DNA of 64,000 nucleotides from Phascolarctobacterium_A sp034086985 (GTDB taxonomy: Bacteria > Bacillota > Negativicutes > Acidaminococcales > Acidaminococcaceae), in the NCBI GenBank assembly GCA_034086985.1, contig JAXDZG010000022.1, forward strand, positions 242,991 through 306,990, written 5' to 3'. Below are positions 1-7,885 of the stretch, piece by piece (positions within the stretch are counted from its first letter, which is position 1; every line of letters starts with the position of its first letter). Below the pieces are notes generated by a model, which had not been told where the DNA came from, ran no database searches, and saw only the letters and a list, made by a program, of their open reading frames with translations. The position numbers were made by a program, and so were the translations under genes.

Positions 1-131
1 GTTTTGCCTGCACCGTTGGGACCGATAAGACCAATCAGCTCTCCCTTGTTAATGTACATGGAAAGGTTGGATACGGCGCGCAGACCACCGAAAATCATGG
101 ATACATTATCTACCTTCAGCAGCTCTGCCAT
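1..131 (-). CDS. livG: LivG-type branched-chain amino acid ABC transporter ATPase (N-terminus only)
   Basis: The first 43 codons of an ABC ATPase are present and the gene runs off the left edge. The translation starts MAELLKVDNV and reaches the Walker A motif GPNGAGK at the boundary. The GLRAVSNLS segment before Walker A is typical of LivG rather than LivF. In the Liv system this cytosolic subunit powers uptake of leucine, isoleucine or valine. Its start codon overlaps the 3' end of livM by 26 bp, indicating translational coupling in the same leftward operon. The rest of the gene, and probably livF, lies outside the window. Confidence 0.9.
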   Translation of the reverse strand, partial: MAELLKVDNVSMIFGGLRAVSNLSMYINKGELIGLIGPNGAGK

Positions 132-1065
132 TGTTCTTACCTCCAAACTTAAACATCTTGCGGCTCAGCTCTTCGCTACCGAACAAGCCTTGCGGACGAC
201 GCAGCATCAAAACAATCATGGTGATGGAATAGATAACCATACGCCATTCCGGATAGTCGGACAGATAAGCAGAAATGAAGGTCAGGAGCGTTGCGCCGGT
301 GATAGCACCAGTCATGGAGCCCAAGCCACCCAAAACTACCATGGTCAGAATATCAAAGGAACGCATGAAGGTGAAGGATGCGGGATGCGCCAGGAAGAAG
401 TAATGGCTAAAGAGGCAGCCTGCAGTGCCAGCAAAGGAAGCGCCCAGGGTGAAGGCCATTACCTTGTATTTAGTAGTATTAATACCCATGGTATCGGCTG
501 CGATTTCGTTTTCACGAATAGCTAAGCAGCAGCGACCCAAAGCGGAGTTTTTAAAGTTTTTAATAAAGAAGATGATGGCTATCATAATCCAGAAGATATA
601 AGCGAAGGTGGTCAAACGAGGGATACCCATCAAACCAGAGGCACCGCCTACATAGTCGATGTTGAGAATGCAGATGCGGATAATTTCGCCAAGACCTAAG
701 GTAGCGATTGCCAAATAGTCACCATCAAGGCGCAGGGTAGGCAAGCCAATGAGGAAACCTAGGAAGCCTGCGCATACAGTCGACACAACCAAAGCCAGCT
801 CAAAGGGCAGGCCCAGCTTTACAGTAATAATAGCACCGGTATAGGCACCAACTGCCATAAAGCCAGCGTGACCAATGGAGAACTGGCCGGTATAGCCGTT
901 AATCAGGTTCAGGCTGACTGCCAAAATAATATTGATGCAAATCAGGATGATGTTCAATTCCCAGAAGGGGCCGATAACCTCGGCCAAAATCAGTCCTTGA
1001 ACTATAGCAAAGATAATTACAGAAGCGACAAGGGCTTTTAAATCAAATTTTCTAATCGGATTCAT
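106..1065 (-). CDS. livM: Branched-chain amino acid ABC transporter permease LivM
   Basis: About 319 residues of strongly hydrophobic protein with eight or more membrane segments. The conserved LivM stretch around NGYTGQFSIGHAGFMAVGAY lies near residue 55 and the EAA-like loop is near RENEIAADTMGIN. It forms the inner-membrane channel with LivH and is driven by LivG/LivF. I chose the start MNPIRKFDL because a GAGGTG ribosome-binding site sits six bases upstream. A start 24 bases further upstream is possible but would overlap livH and lies inside that ribosome-binding region. It sits directly after livH and overlaps livG. Confidence 0.92.
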   Translation of the reverse strand: MNPIRKFDLKALVASVIIFAIVQGLILAEVIGPFWELNIILICINIILAVSLNLINGYTGQFSIGHAGFMAVGAYTGAIITVKLGLPFELALVVSTVCAGFLGFLIGLPTLRLDGDYLAIATLGLGEIIRICILNIDYVGGASGLMGIPRLTTFAYIFWIMIAIIFFIKNFKNSALGRCCLAIRENEIAADTMGINTTKYKVMAFTLGASFAGTAGCLFSHYFFLAHPASFTFMRSFDILTMVVLGGLGSMTGAITGATLLTFISAYLSDYPEWRMVIYSITMIVLMLRRPQGLFGSEELSRKMFKFGGKNNGRAAEGR

Positions 1066-1075
1066 ACTAAGCACC

Positions 1076-1966
1076 TCACACTTTCTCACGTACGTTCTTG
1101 CCTAACAAGCCGGAGGGCTTATAGAGCAGGATCAAAATCAAGATACCAAAGGCCGCTGCATCACGGAAGGTGGAGGACAGGAAGCCACTTACCATAGCCT
1201 CTACAACACCCAGAATGATGCCGCCAATCATAGCGCCGGGGATAATGCCGATGCCGCCCAATACTGCGGCAACGAAGGCCTTCAGGCCGGGCATCATGCC
1301 CATCAGCGGGTCGATGGAGTTATAATAAACACCTACCAGCACGCCACCAGCTGCTGCCAGAGCACTGCCCAGCGCAAAGGTGGTGGATATAACGCGGTCA
1401 ATATTGATGCCCATCAGTCTAGCAGCATCAGCATCAAAGGATACAGCGCGCATTGCTTTGCCGGCTTTAGTTTTGTTAACAATGTAGGTGAGCACTGCCA
1501 TTAAAATAATGGAGCTCAAAAGAATTACCAATTGTTGGCTATTAGCAACCAGGGGACCCATGTTATATACGGTAGCACTGAATACTGCCGGGAATGTACG
1601 CGGCTGCGGGGATACTAAAAGAATCATGCCGTATTCCAAGAAGAAGGATACGCCGATTGCAGTGATTAAAATTGCGATACGCGGTGCATTACGCATGGGG
1701 CGATACGCGATACGTTCAATAATGATACCTGCGATTGCAGCACAGGCCATAGAAAAGATAATTGCAGGAATAAAGGGCAAGCCCAAGGTAGTGGTTGCAT
1801 AGAAGCCGAAATAGGCACCCAGCATATAGATATCACCATGTGCGAAGTTGATGAGCTTGATGATACCGTATATCATGGTATAACCTAAGGCGATCAGTGC
1901 GTAAATACTACCAAGAGATACACCGTTGATCAGCTGCTGAAAGAACTGATGCATAAAGGTCTCCAT
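1076..1966 (-). CDS. livH: Branched-chain amino acid ABC transporter permease LivH
   Basis: 296 residues, the normal length for LivH. The N-terminal signature GVSLGSIYALIALGYTMIYG followed by INFAHGD is diagnostic of this permease family. The protein is almost entirely transmembrane helices and pairs with LivM. A strong AGGGAGG ribosome-binding site lies seven bases before the ATG. It is separated from the upstream binding-protein gene by a hairpin terminator, so permease mRNA is probably made at a lower level than binding-protein mRNA by partial read-through. Confidence 0.93.
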   Translation of the reverse strand: METFMHQFFQQLINGVSLGSIYALIALGYTMIYGIIKLINFAHGDIYMLGAYFGFYATTTLGLPFIPAIIFSMACAAIAGIIIERIAYRPMRNAPRIAILITAIGVSFFLEYGMILLVSPQPRTFPAVFSATVYNMGPLVANSQQLVILLSSIILMAVLTYIVNKTKAGKAMRAVSFDADAARLMGINIDRVISTTFALGSALAAAGGVLVGVYYNSIDPLMGMMPGLKAFVAAVLGGIGIIPGAMIGGIILGVVEAMVSGFLSSTFRDAAAFGILILILLYKPSGLLGKNVREKV

Positions 1967-2021
1967 AATTTTTCCTCCCTAGAGATTTAAATTTGCCTAA
2001 GCGGGACACGCTTCTTGATAA

Positions 2022-2057
2022 AACGAGGCTGTTGCCACACAAAACAACAGCCTCGTT
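2022..2057 (-). terminator. Partial terminator between binding-protein gene and livH
   Basis: A 13-bp perfect inverted repeat (AACGAGGCTGTTG, arms 2022-2034 and 2045-2057) with a 10-base loop is followed on the minus strand by TTTAT. It lies between the distal binding-protein gene and livH. This is the usual place for an attenuating terminator that makes more binding protein than membrane subunits. Confidence 0.8.
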
Positions 2058-2091
2058 GAATTGAACTAGTTAAGACTACTTGTGTTACCTA

Positions 2092-3270
2092 TCAGGGATT
2101 AACTTTAGCTTTGAAGGTTTGAACGCCATCTTTGTGCTCGATGATAACTGCGCTCTTAATGGGGTTGTGTTGTTCGTTGAAGGTTACTTCGCCGGATACG
2201 CCCTTGAAGCCAGCAATTTTAGCCATTGCAGCAGCAATCTTTGCAGGTTCAGCGGATTTTGCATCTTCCATAGCTTTTGCTACCAGCAGAGTGGAGTCAT
2301 AAGCCAGAGCTGCGAATACGTCCGGGTTGCCATTGTAAGCTTTCTTGTATTCAGCAACAAAGGATTTGTTCAGGTCGGATGCGTCATCAGGAGAATACAG
2401 GCTGGAGAAAATGGTGTTGTTCAGAGCAGATTTGCCAGCGATTTCCGGCAGTTTTGCGCTATCCCAACCATCGCCACCGGCCATGGTAACGGTGATGCCC
2501 ATTTCACGAGCTTGTTTAACGATCAGGCCAACCTCTTGATAGTAACCAGGAATATAGATGAAGTCAGGAGCAGCTGCTTTAATCTTGGTCAGGGTTGCTT
2601 TGAAGTCGGTATCCTTTTGCAGATAAGCTTCTTCAGCTACAACCTCGCCACCCAGTTTTACAAAGTTTTCTTTGAAGAATTGGGTCAGGCCTTTAGCATA
2701 GTCGGAGGTGTTATCTACCAGGATAGCAGCCTTTTTAACCTTCAGGTCTTTGAATGCATAGTTTGCCATTACAGTGCCTTGGAACGGGTCAATGAAGCAT
2801 GCACGGAAGTTGTATTCTTTGGTTTTTTTGGTTTTCGGGTCCACAGTTACGTCCGGGTTGGTGCCCATGGGAGTGATGCCCAAAACCTTAGAACCGTTGT
2901 TAATTGCGCCTGCTGCGATAACAGCGGAGGATTGGTTAGGACCAATAACTGCTACAACCTTATCTTGAGAAACCAGCTTTTGCATACCGTTGGTTGCTTC
3001 AGAAGCCTCGGATTTGGTATCAGCTACAACCAAGGAGAGCTTTTTGCCGCCCAAAACGCCTTTTTCGTTGATTTTCTTCAAAGCAAGGTCAATACCATTC
3101 TTAGAAGAAATACCGAAGGAAGCACTGCCGCCGGTCATTTCCAGCAAAGCGCCAACCTTAATGGTATCGCCTGCTTTGCTGGCATCCTTGGAGCCGCCAC
3201 AGCCTGCCAAAGCGCCCATAAACAATGCGCCTGCTGCGAAAACTGACATTAATTTAGTTAATCTTTTCAT
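2092..3270 (-). CDS. Branched-chain amino acid ABC transporter substrate-binding lipoprotein (copy 2)
   Basis: 392 residues. A lipoprotein signal peptide ends in the lipobox LAGC (Cys24), followed by a GGSKDASK linker that tethers the protein outside the membrane. The body is a LivJ/LivK-type periplasmic-binding fold with the ETTGG-like start DTIKVGALLEMTGGSASFG, the block AVIGPNQSSAV, and RACFIDPFQGTVMANYAFKD. It delivers leucine/isoleucine/valine or a related ligand to LivHM. It is a close paralogue of the gene just upstream: both share the RACFIDPFQG and YYQEV/YYEEV-KQARE-GITV blocks, suggesting tandem duplication. The exact ligand cannot be read from sequence. Confidence 0.9.
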   Translation of the reverse strand: MKRLTKLMSVFAAGALFMGALAGCGGSKDASKAGDTIKVGALLEMTGGSASFGISSKNGIDLALKKINEKGVLGGKKLSLVVADTKSEASEATNGMQKLVSQDKVVAVIGPNQSSAVIAAGAINNGSKVLGITPMGTNPDVTVDPKTKKTKEYNFRACFIDPFQGTVMANYAFKDLKVKKAAILVDNTSDYAKGLTQFFKENFVKLGGEVVAEEAYLQKDTDFKATLTKIKAAAPDFIYIPGYYQEVGLIVKQAREMGITVTMAGGDGWDSAKLPEIAGKSALNNTIFSSLYSPDDASDLNKSFVAEYKKAYNGNPDVFAALAYDSTLLVAKAMEDAKSAEPAKIAAAMAKIAGFKGVSGEVTFNEQHNPIKSAVIIEHKDGVQTFKAKVNP

Positions 3271-3305
3271 GGTTTATTCCCCCTCAAAAATAAATAATAT
3301 ATAGT

Positions 3306-3331
3306 GGGGCTTGTGGATTTAGCCAAGCCCC
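3306..3331 (-). terminator. Hairpin between the two binding-protein genes
   Basis: An 8-bp inverted repeat (GGGGCTTG with CAAGCCCC) lies in the 138-bp gap between the paralogous binding-protein genes. On the minus strand it is followed by ACTATATATT rather than a clean T-run, so it may stabilise or process mRNA rather than terminate it. Confidence 0.45.
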
Positions 3332-3408
3332 TTTTTAACTTAATAAATAAACCGTGGATAAGGAACACTAACTAATTACTTTATGAAATTTTTAAACTTA
3401 TGCTTGAA

Positions 3409-4581
3409 TTACAGAGCAATCTTCTCTTTCAGAGTCGGAACGCCGCCTTCTAAGCTGATGATCAACGCGGGCATAATCGGGTTATGGTTAGCATCGAAGG
3501 TCATCTTGCCGCTTGCTACCGGCAGATCCTTGGTTTCGGCGATAGCCTTAGCCAATTTAGTGCCATCGGTGGTGCCAGCGCGTTTGATAGCATCAAACAG
3601 AACTAAGCCTGCATTGTAGCCTTGCATTGCGAAAATGTCGGGGTCCTTTTGGTATTTAGCCTTGTAATCAGCAATGAATTTTTGTACGGAAGGATCCTTA
3701 TCCTGCGCGGAGAAGGCAGATACATAGTAGCAGCCCTTCAGAGCGTCTTTACCAGCGATTTCAGCCAGTTTCGGGCTTTCCCAACCGTCGGAGCCCATCA
3801 TGGGAACGGTAATGCCGATTTCACGAGCTTGTTTAATAATCTTGGAAACTTCTTCATAGTAACCGGGAACATAAATTGCTTCCGGATTGGTTGCTTTAAT
3901 CTTAGTCAGAGAAGCCTTGAAGTCAACGTCCTTGGACAGGAAAGCTTCTTTAGCGACGATCTTGCCGCCCTTGCCTTCCAAAGTCTTTTGGAATACGCTA
4001 GCCAAGCCTTTAGAATAGTCGCTGGAGGAGTCGAACAGGATCGCTACGTTCTTAACCTTCAGGGTGTTGCTAGCAAAGGTTGCCATTACTTGGCCTTGGA
4101 ACGGGTCGATGAAGCATGCGCGGAACATGAATTCTCTTACCTTACCATTGTCAACAGTAATGCCAGGTGCAGTTGCAGAAGGCGCAATGTGAGGAATCTT
4201 GTTAGCAGTGGTAATGGGAGCACCTGCTGCTACGCAGCCGCTGGTTGCAGGACCAACAACAGCAATAACCTTGTTTTGGGTTACCAATTTAGTAATGGAG
4301 TTACCGGACTCGGAAGGCTCGGACTTGTTATCGCTTTCGATAACTTCAATCTTCTTGCCGTTAATACCGGTCTTATTAGCTTCATCAGCAGCCATTTTGA
4401 AGCCGCTCAGGATGGATTTACCATAGTTAGCAACGTTACCAGTCAATTCGAAGGATGCGCCAACCTTAATGGTGTTACCAGCGTCAGCAGCTTTCTTTTT
4501 GTCTCCACCGCAGCCGCTCAGTACGGATGCGAATACCATTGCAGCAAGTGCAGCAGTGGCGATTTTTTTCCATTTTTTCAT
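3409..4581 (-). CDS. Branched-chain amino acid ABC transporter substrate-binding lipoprotein (copy 1)
   Basis: 390 residues with a lipoprotein signal ending in LSGC (Cys24). The mature protein is a LivJ/LivK-type binding protein: KVGASFELTGNVANYG at the start, AVVGPATSGCVAAGAP, and RACFIDPFQGQVMATFASN. It is the first gene of the leftward liv operon and is preceded by a near-consensus sigma-70 promoter and a 5' hairpin. With its downstream paralogue it gives the transporter two receptor options, which may differ in ligand preference. No residue set here lets me decide between amino acids. Confidence 0.9.
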   Translation of the reverse strand: MKKWKKIATAALAAMVFASVLSGCGGDKKKAADAGNTIKVGASFELTGNVANYGKSILSGFKMAADEANKTGINGKKIEVIESDNKSEPSESGNSITKLVTQNKVIAVVGPATSGCVAAGAPITTANKIPHIAPSATAPGITVDNGKVREFMFRACFIDPFQGQVMATFASNTLKVKNVAILFDSSSDYSKGLASVFQKTLEGKGGKIVAKEAFLSKDVDFKASLTKIKATNPEAIYVPGYYEEVSKIIKQAREIGITVPMMGSDGWESPKLAEIAGKDALKGCYYVSAFSAQDKDPSVQKFIADYKAKYQKDPDIFAMQGYNAGLVLFDAIKRAGTTDGTKLAKAIAETKDLPVASGKMTFDANHNPIMPALIISLEGGVPTLKEKIAL

Positions 4582-4614
4582 TTTTTAAGTCTCCTTTTCC
4601 CTCGTAAATGCAGC

Positions 4615-4657
4615 GTTATTAGGAGCAGGCTTACGTTCTATCGCATATCCTAATAAC
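4615..4657 (-). promoter_or_regulatory. 5' leader hairpin of liv operon
   Basis: A perfect 10-bp inverted repeat (GTTATTAGGA with TCCTAATAAC, arms 4615-4624 and 4648-4657) begins a few bases after the predicted transcription start. No T-run follows, so it looks like a stabilising or protein-binding 5' hairpin rather than a terminator. Confidence 0.55.
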
Positions 4658-4668
4658 TTATGGTACCC

Positions 4669-4698
4669 ATTATAGCTACAATGCTACACTTTTGTCAA
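4669..4698 (-). promoter_or_regulatory. Sigma-70 promoter of liv operon
   Basis: Perfect -35 TTGACA (4693-4698) and -10 TATAAT (4669-4674), spaced by 18 bases, reading leftward. This should be a strong promoter for the two binding proteins and livHMG. Confidence 0.85.
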
Positions 4699-4833
4699 CG
4701 ATATTTTTCATGTTTTATGTATACTTGCTGCCAACAGGGGAAAATTGATACATTTTTTATGATTTTGATTTTTCTGTGCGTATTTTGTGGACTTTTTTCT
4801 CTTTTGTAGATACTTTGTTGAGAGTGTGTAGTA

Positions 4834-4863
4834 TTGGCAGAACCTAGGCAAATGGTGTATAAT
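4834..4863 (+). promoter_or_regulatory. Promoter of small membrane protein gene
   Basis: TTGGCA (4834-4839), 18-base spacer, TATAAT (4858-4863), located 28 bases before the start codon of the downstream gene. The 4699-4833 stretch between this and the liv promoter is AT-rich with no other feature seen. Confidence 0.7.
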
Positions 4864-4891
4864 AAGGTGTATTCTAGAGCGAGGTATTCAT

Positions 4892-5302
4892 ATGAACTTT
4901 TTACCCTTATTTTTTATCTGCATGCGCATGTTCCACTTTATCCATACCCAACGTATTTACTTTTTCCTTCAGGGCTTCGCCAAGCTTTTGGAAGAAAAGC
5001 GCAAGCACCCCGAGCGCAAGCAGGTTATTCTAGTTGATGGCAGTGCCTCCATCTTCATCATGTACTTTGTGAGCGATGTGCTCTATCTGCTTTATTGCAT
5101 GTGGCTTATGGCCCATGATGCTACCTGGACGCCCGGATTTTTGCTACTCATCATTGCTGCCATGGAAAGCCTAGCCATCCATGCCCGCATTTTCGGAACA
5201 TATATAGTGGATGCCCAGGGCTATGTTTATCCTAGCATCTGGTTCCGCTATCTAACCTTTGCCGAGACTATGTTCATTTTACTCAAGCTTTTCGAAGGCT
5301 AA
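4892..5302 (+). CDS. Small membrane protein of unknown function
   Basis: 136 residues. I do not recognise the family. Residues 1-25 are hydrophobic, followed by a basic stretch (KLLEEKRKHPERKQ, about 32-45). Two or three further membrane segments lie around residues 51-72, 80-95 and 115-132. A GAGGT ribosome-binding site precedes the ATG, and the gene has its own promoter and terminator, so it appears to be a real monocistronic unit. Location beside parAB is the only context. Confidence 0.7.
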   Translation: MNFLPLFFICMRMFHFIHTQRIYFFLQGFAKLLEEKRKHPERKQVILVDGSASIFIMYFVSDVLYLLYCMWLMAHDATWTPGFLLLIIAAMESLAIHARIFGTYIVDAQGYVYPSIWFRYLTFAETMFILLKLFEG

Positions 5303-5327
5303 CACGGAAAAACTCATACGCTAAACA

Positions 5328-5368
5328 AAAAAGCTATGCCTTGGTAACGCACCATTGCATAGCTTTTT
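5328..5368 (+). terminator. Terminator between membrane protein gene and parB
   Basis: Stem AAAAGCTATGC / GCATAGCTTTT with a 17-base loop and T-run on the plus strand. The A-rich left flank makes it usable on both strands, so it probably also ends the parAB transcript arriving from the right. Confidence 0.75.
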
Positions 5369-5445
5369 CCATGTGGTCATTATATTACTTTTCTTGCTAA
5401 ACTACAAGTGCTTTTGCCCATGTATACATAACACATTTGCAGCTC

Positions 5446-6444
5446 TCATACATGTAACCGACGCATTGCTTGAGGTGCCGGCAGCTCATCCTCATGCCCC
5501 TGCTGCAGCACTTCGTAAATGCGCTCCAAATCCTCGGCAGAATAATATTCGATTTGAATGGTGCCGCCCTGACGACCATCCTCCTCAGGCTTAGGCTGTA
5601 CCTTAACCTTGGTTCCCAAAAGCTCCACTAGGCGCTCCTCAAAATCGCGGCAGAAAACGTCATTAGCACTGAGAACACGCTTAGGCTTAGCAGGCTTTTC
5701 CTTGGCCTTAGACGCTTTTTCTTCCACAATCTCACGCACAAGCTTGAGCTGCTTCCCTTCCTTTAAGAGGCGTACTACCTGCTCGGTCATACGAGAGCTC
5801 CAGCCATTTTCCATAATGGACTTAGCCACTTCCATTTGCTGCTCCGGCTTCGGCAAGCCCAATAGCTGCTTGGCTTGGCCCATGTTTAGCTTGCCCTCAA
5901 CAATATAGCCTTGAATTGCCTCCGGCAAATTCAACAAGCGCAAAATATTGGTCACAGCCACGCGGCTGCGCCCCACCTTTTCCGCAGCCTGCTCCTGGGT
6001 CAGCTTGCATTCGGCCATCAAACGGCGCAGTCCCTGCGCCTCTTCAATCGGATTCAGGTCATGACGCTGAATATTTTCCACCAGCGCAATTTCCATCATT
6101 TTTATATCGTCATATTCCTTGATGATGGCGGGCACAGTAATAAGTCCTGCCAAAGCTGCTGCCCGCAGGCGACGCTCGCCTGCTACCAGCTCGTAGCCCT
6201 TACCCTTTTGGCGTACCACCAAGGGCTGCACTATGCCGAATTCCTTAATGGACGCAGCCAGCTCCTGCAGCTTCTCTTCGTCAAACACGCGCCGAGGCTG
6301 ATAGGGATTGGCCTTAATCTTAGCCACCTCTAGCTCCAAGGCTTCCTTATTCTCTTTTACTTCCTTGCTAGGCACCTCAACAGGACTGGTGTTTTCGCCA
6401 AAAATAGCACCCAGGCCCTTGCCTAAGCCACCCCTTTTACTCAT
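5446..6444 (-). CDS. parB: Chromosome partitioning protein ParB (Spo0J)
   Basis: 332 residues from the chosen start MSKRGGLGKGLGAIFG, the classic ParB/Spo0J N-terminus. It has the CTP-binding motifs GERRLRA (about 89-95) and ENIQRHDLNPIEEA (about 123-136), then a helix-turn-helix at about 149-172 that recognises parS. The C-terminus is the dimerisation domain. ParB loads on parS sites near oriC, slides as a CTP-dependent clamp and recruits SMC. The start overlaps the parA stop by eight bases (ATGAGTAA), so the pair is translationally coupled. I found no clear parS palindrome in this window. Confidence 0.95.
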   Translation of the reverse strand: MSKRGGLGKGLGAIFGENTSPVEVPSKEVKENKEALELEVAKIKANPYQPRRVFDEEKLQELAASIKEFGIVQPLVVRQKGKGYELVAGERRLRAAALAGLITVPAIIKEYDDIKMMEIALVENIQRHDLNPIEEAQGLRRLMAECKLTQEQAAEKVGRSRVAVTNILRLLNLPEAIQGYIVEGKLNMGQAKQLLGLPKPEQQMEVAKSIMENGWSSRMTEQVVRLLKEGKQLKLVREIVEEKASKAKEKPAKPKRVLSANDVFCRDFEERLVELLGTKVKVQPKPEEDGRQGGTIQIEYYSAEDLERIYEVLQQGHEDELPAPQAMRRLHV

Positions 6445-7198
6445 CTTCCAATACCTCGTTTGCCAATTCCATATACACTTGGGCGCCCTTGGACTTGGCA
6501 TCGTAATCAATAACGGGCTGTCCGTGGCTGGGAGCCTCGCTTAAACGCACATTGCGAGGAATAATGGTCTGATACATCTTGGCCTTGAAATACTTCTGTA
6601 CCTCTTCCACAACTTCTTGGGAAAGATTGGTACGGCTGTCATACATGGTCATGAGTACACCTTCAAGCTTAAGAGCCGGATTCAGATTGCGCTGTACCAG
6701 CTGAATAGTATTCATGAGCATGGTTACGCCCTCTAGAGCATAAAATTCACACTGGATGGGAATAAGCACGCTGCTAGCCGCAGTCAGGCCATTGATAGTC
6801 AAAAGCCCCAAGGAAGGCGGACAATCAATCAAAACATAATCATAATTATGCTTTACCCGCTCTAGGGAGTTCTTTAAACGCCCTTCACGGTTCATTAAGG
6901 ACACCAGCTCAATTTCTGCACCTGCCAGCTGAATGGTAGCCGGTACAATATCCAGCCTATCATAGGCTGTATGTCTAATGACCTCCTGCATGGGAACATC
7001 ATTAATAATCGCATCATAAATACATTGCTTTATATCACGTTTATCAAAGCCAAAGCCACTGGTGGCATTGCCCTGGGGGTCGCTGTCAATCAACAGCACC
7101 TTGCGGCCCAAAGCAGCCAGGCAGGCAGCAAGATTTACTGCTGTAGTCGTTTTGCCTACGCCACCCTTTTGGTTGGCCATAGCAATTACCTTTACCAC
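6437..7198 (-). CDS. parA: Chromosome partitioning ATPase ParA (Soj)
   Basis: 253 residues, the usual Soj length without an N-terminal DNA-binding extension. The deviant Walker A KGGVGKTT is at residues 11-18, with DSDPQGNATSG and DCPPSLGLLT as the switch regions. ParA binds DNA non-specifically in its ATP form and moves ParB-parS complexes apart. In Bacillus it also controls DnaA. The start is a GTG preceded by GAGGTG with seven bases spacing. It is co-transcribed with parB. A TATAAT-like hexamer lies 35-40 bases upstream without a good -35. Confidence 0.95.
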   Translation of the reverse strand: MVKVIAMANQKGGVGKTTTAVNLAACLAALGRKVLLIDSDPQGNATSGFGFDKRDIKQCIYDAIINDVPMQEVIRHTAYDRLDIVPATIQLAGAEIELVSLMNREGRLKNSLERVKHNYDYVLIDCPPSLGLLTINGLTAASSVLIPIQCEFYALEGVTMLMNTIQLVQRNLNPALKLEGVLMTMYDSRTNLSQEVVEEVQKYFKAKMYQTIIPRNVRLSEAPSHGQPVIDYDAKSKGAQVYMELANEVLEDE

Positions 7199-7296
7199 TT
7201 CGCTTCACCTCTAGTCATAATAAGTCTAGTATATTATAGCATATTTTGAGCTGCTTTAGCGAATATTTTTTCAAAACATGAGTCTCACATAAGTAC

Positions 7297-7340
7297 AAAA
7301 GCTTCGGGAACGCCCCAAGAAGCGCTCGGCCGAAGCTTTT
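7297..7340 (-). terminator. Terminator of tautomerase gene
   Basis: Stem AAAAGCTTCGG with its complement GAAGCTTTT around a G/C-rich loop, followed on the minus strand by TTTTGTACTT. It lies just downstream of the tautomerase gene and upstream of parA. Confidence 0.7.
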
Positions 7341-7369
7341 TACTACTACTTTTATTCTGTTTTTGCAAA

Positions 7370-7573
7370 CTATTTACGTTTCCTAATTTCCGTTACGGGC
7401 ACACCACCAATGCCCCAGTTATCAGTATCAACCTCATCAATTACTACCACAGTGGTGGCTTTGTTTTTGCCTAAAACGTCGTGTAAAAGATTGGTAGCGC
7501 CCTCAATAAGCTGACGCTTCTGCTCAGGGGTTACGTTTCCCTCGCGGGTGATTTTAATGTTTACATAGGGCAT
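7370..7573 (-). CDS. 4-oxalocrotonate tautomerase family protein
   Basis: 67 residues starting MPYVNIKITREG. After removal of Met the N-terminal Pro1 is the catalytic base of this superfamily. Length and the ending NWGIGGVPVTEIRKRK match the small 4-OT/YwhB-type subunits, which assemble as hexamers. These enzymes interconvert enol and keto tautomers of 2-oxo acids. The physiological substrate of stand-alone copies in anaerobes is generally unknown. It is monocistronic with a terminator downstream and no catabolic neighbours. Confidence 0.85.
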   Translation of the reverse strand: MPYVNIKITREGNVTPEQKRQLIEGATNLLHDVLGKNKATTVVVIDEVDTDNWGIGGVPVTEIRKRK

Positions 7574-7766
7574 GGCTGTACCTCCTCAGAAAATTTTAGA
7601 AGCAATTTTAGTATTTATATTGAAAGTATACCACTAAAGTCTCGCTTATTTCAATCACAAAGAAGAAAATCATAATTTCAAACTCCCTAAATTGAAAAAC
7701 TTAAAAGTAGTATGTTTTCCTCACGAAAAAAGAGCCTCTCCACATTGTTAAATTTCTTACAAAACT

Positions 7767-7828
7767 ACTAGGTTAATAGTTTTTTATATAAGAGAGTAGA
7801 TTTTTTGTTGACAACTGCTTAACCTAGT
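7767..7828. repeat. Inverted repeat flanking the metQ promoter -35
   Basis: ACTAGGTTAA (7767-7776) and TTAACCTAGT (7819-7828) are perfect inverted copies 42 bases apart. The right copy lies inside the promoter spacer. It could be a looped operator. The rest of the 7574-7885 intergenic stretch is AT-rich with no other feature. Confidence 0.5.
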
Positions 7829-7836
7829 AATATTAT
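7808..7836 (+). promoter_or_regulatory. Promoter of metQ-like gene
   Basis: Perfect TTGACA (7808-7813), 17-base spacer, TATTAT (7831-7836). It reads into the MetQ-family lipoprotein gene 50 bases further on. No SAM riboswitch or T-box is visible in the short leader. Confidence 0.8.
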
Positions 7837-7885
7837 AGGCATTATAAAGTTTTAGCACTTACATTTATGAAGGGAGATCATCATC

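Noticed and set aside
2080..3246. Long open frame on the plus strand opposite a binding-protein gene
   Set aside because: The minus-strand frame has a lipoprotein signal, ribosome-binding site and family motifs; the plus frame is composition shadow without any of these.
5400..7260. parS sites near parAB
   Set aside because: Searched by eye for TGTTTCACGTGAAACA-like palindromes; CACGTG occurrences elsewhere lack the flanking arms.
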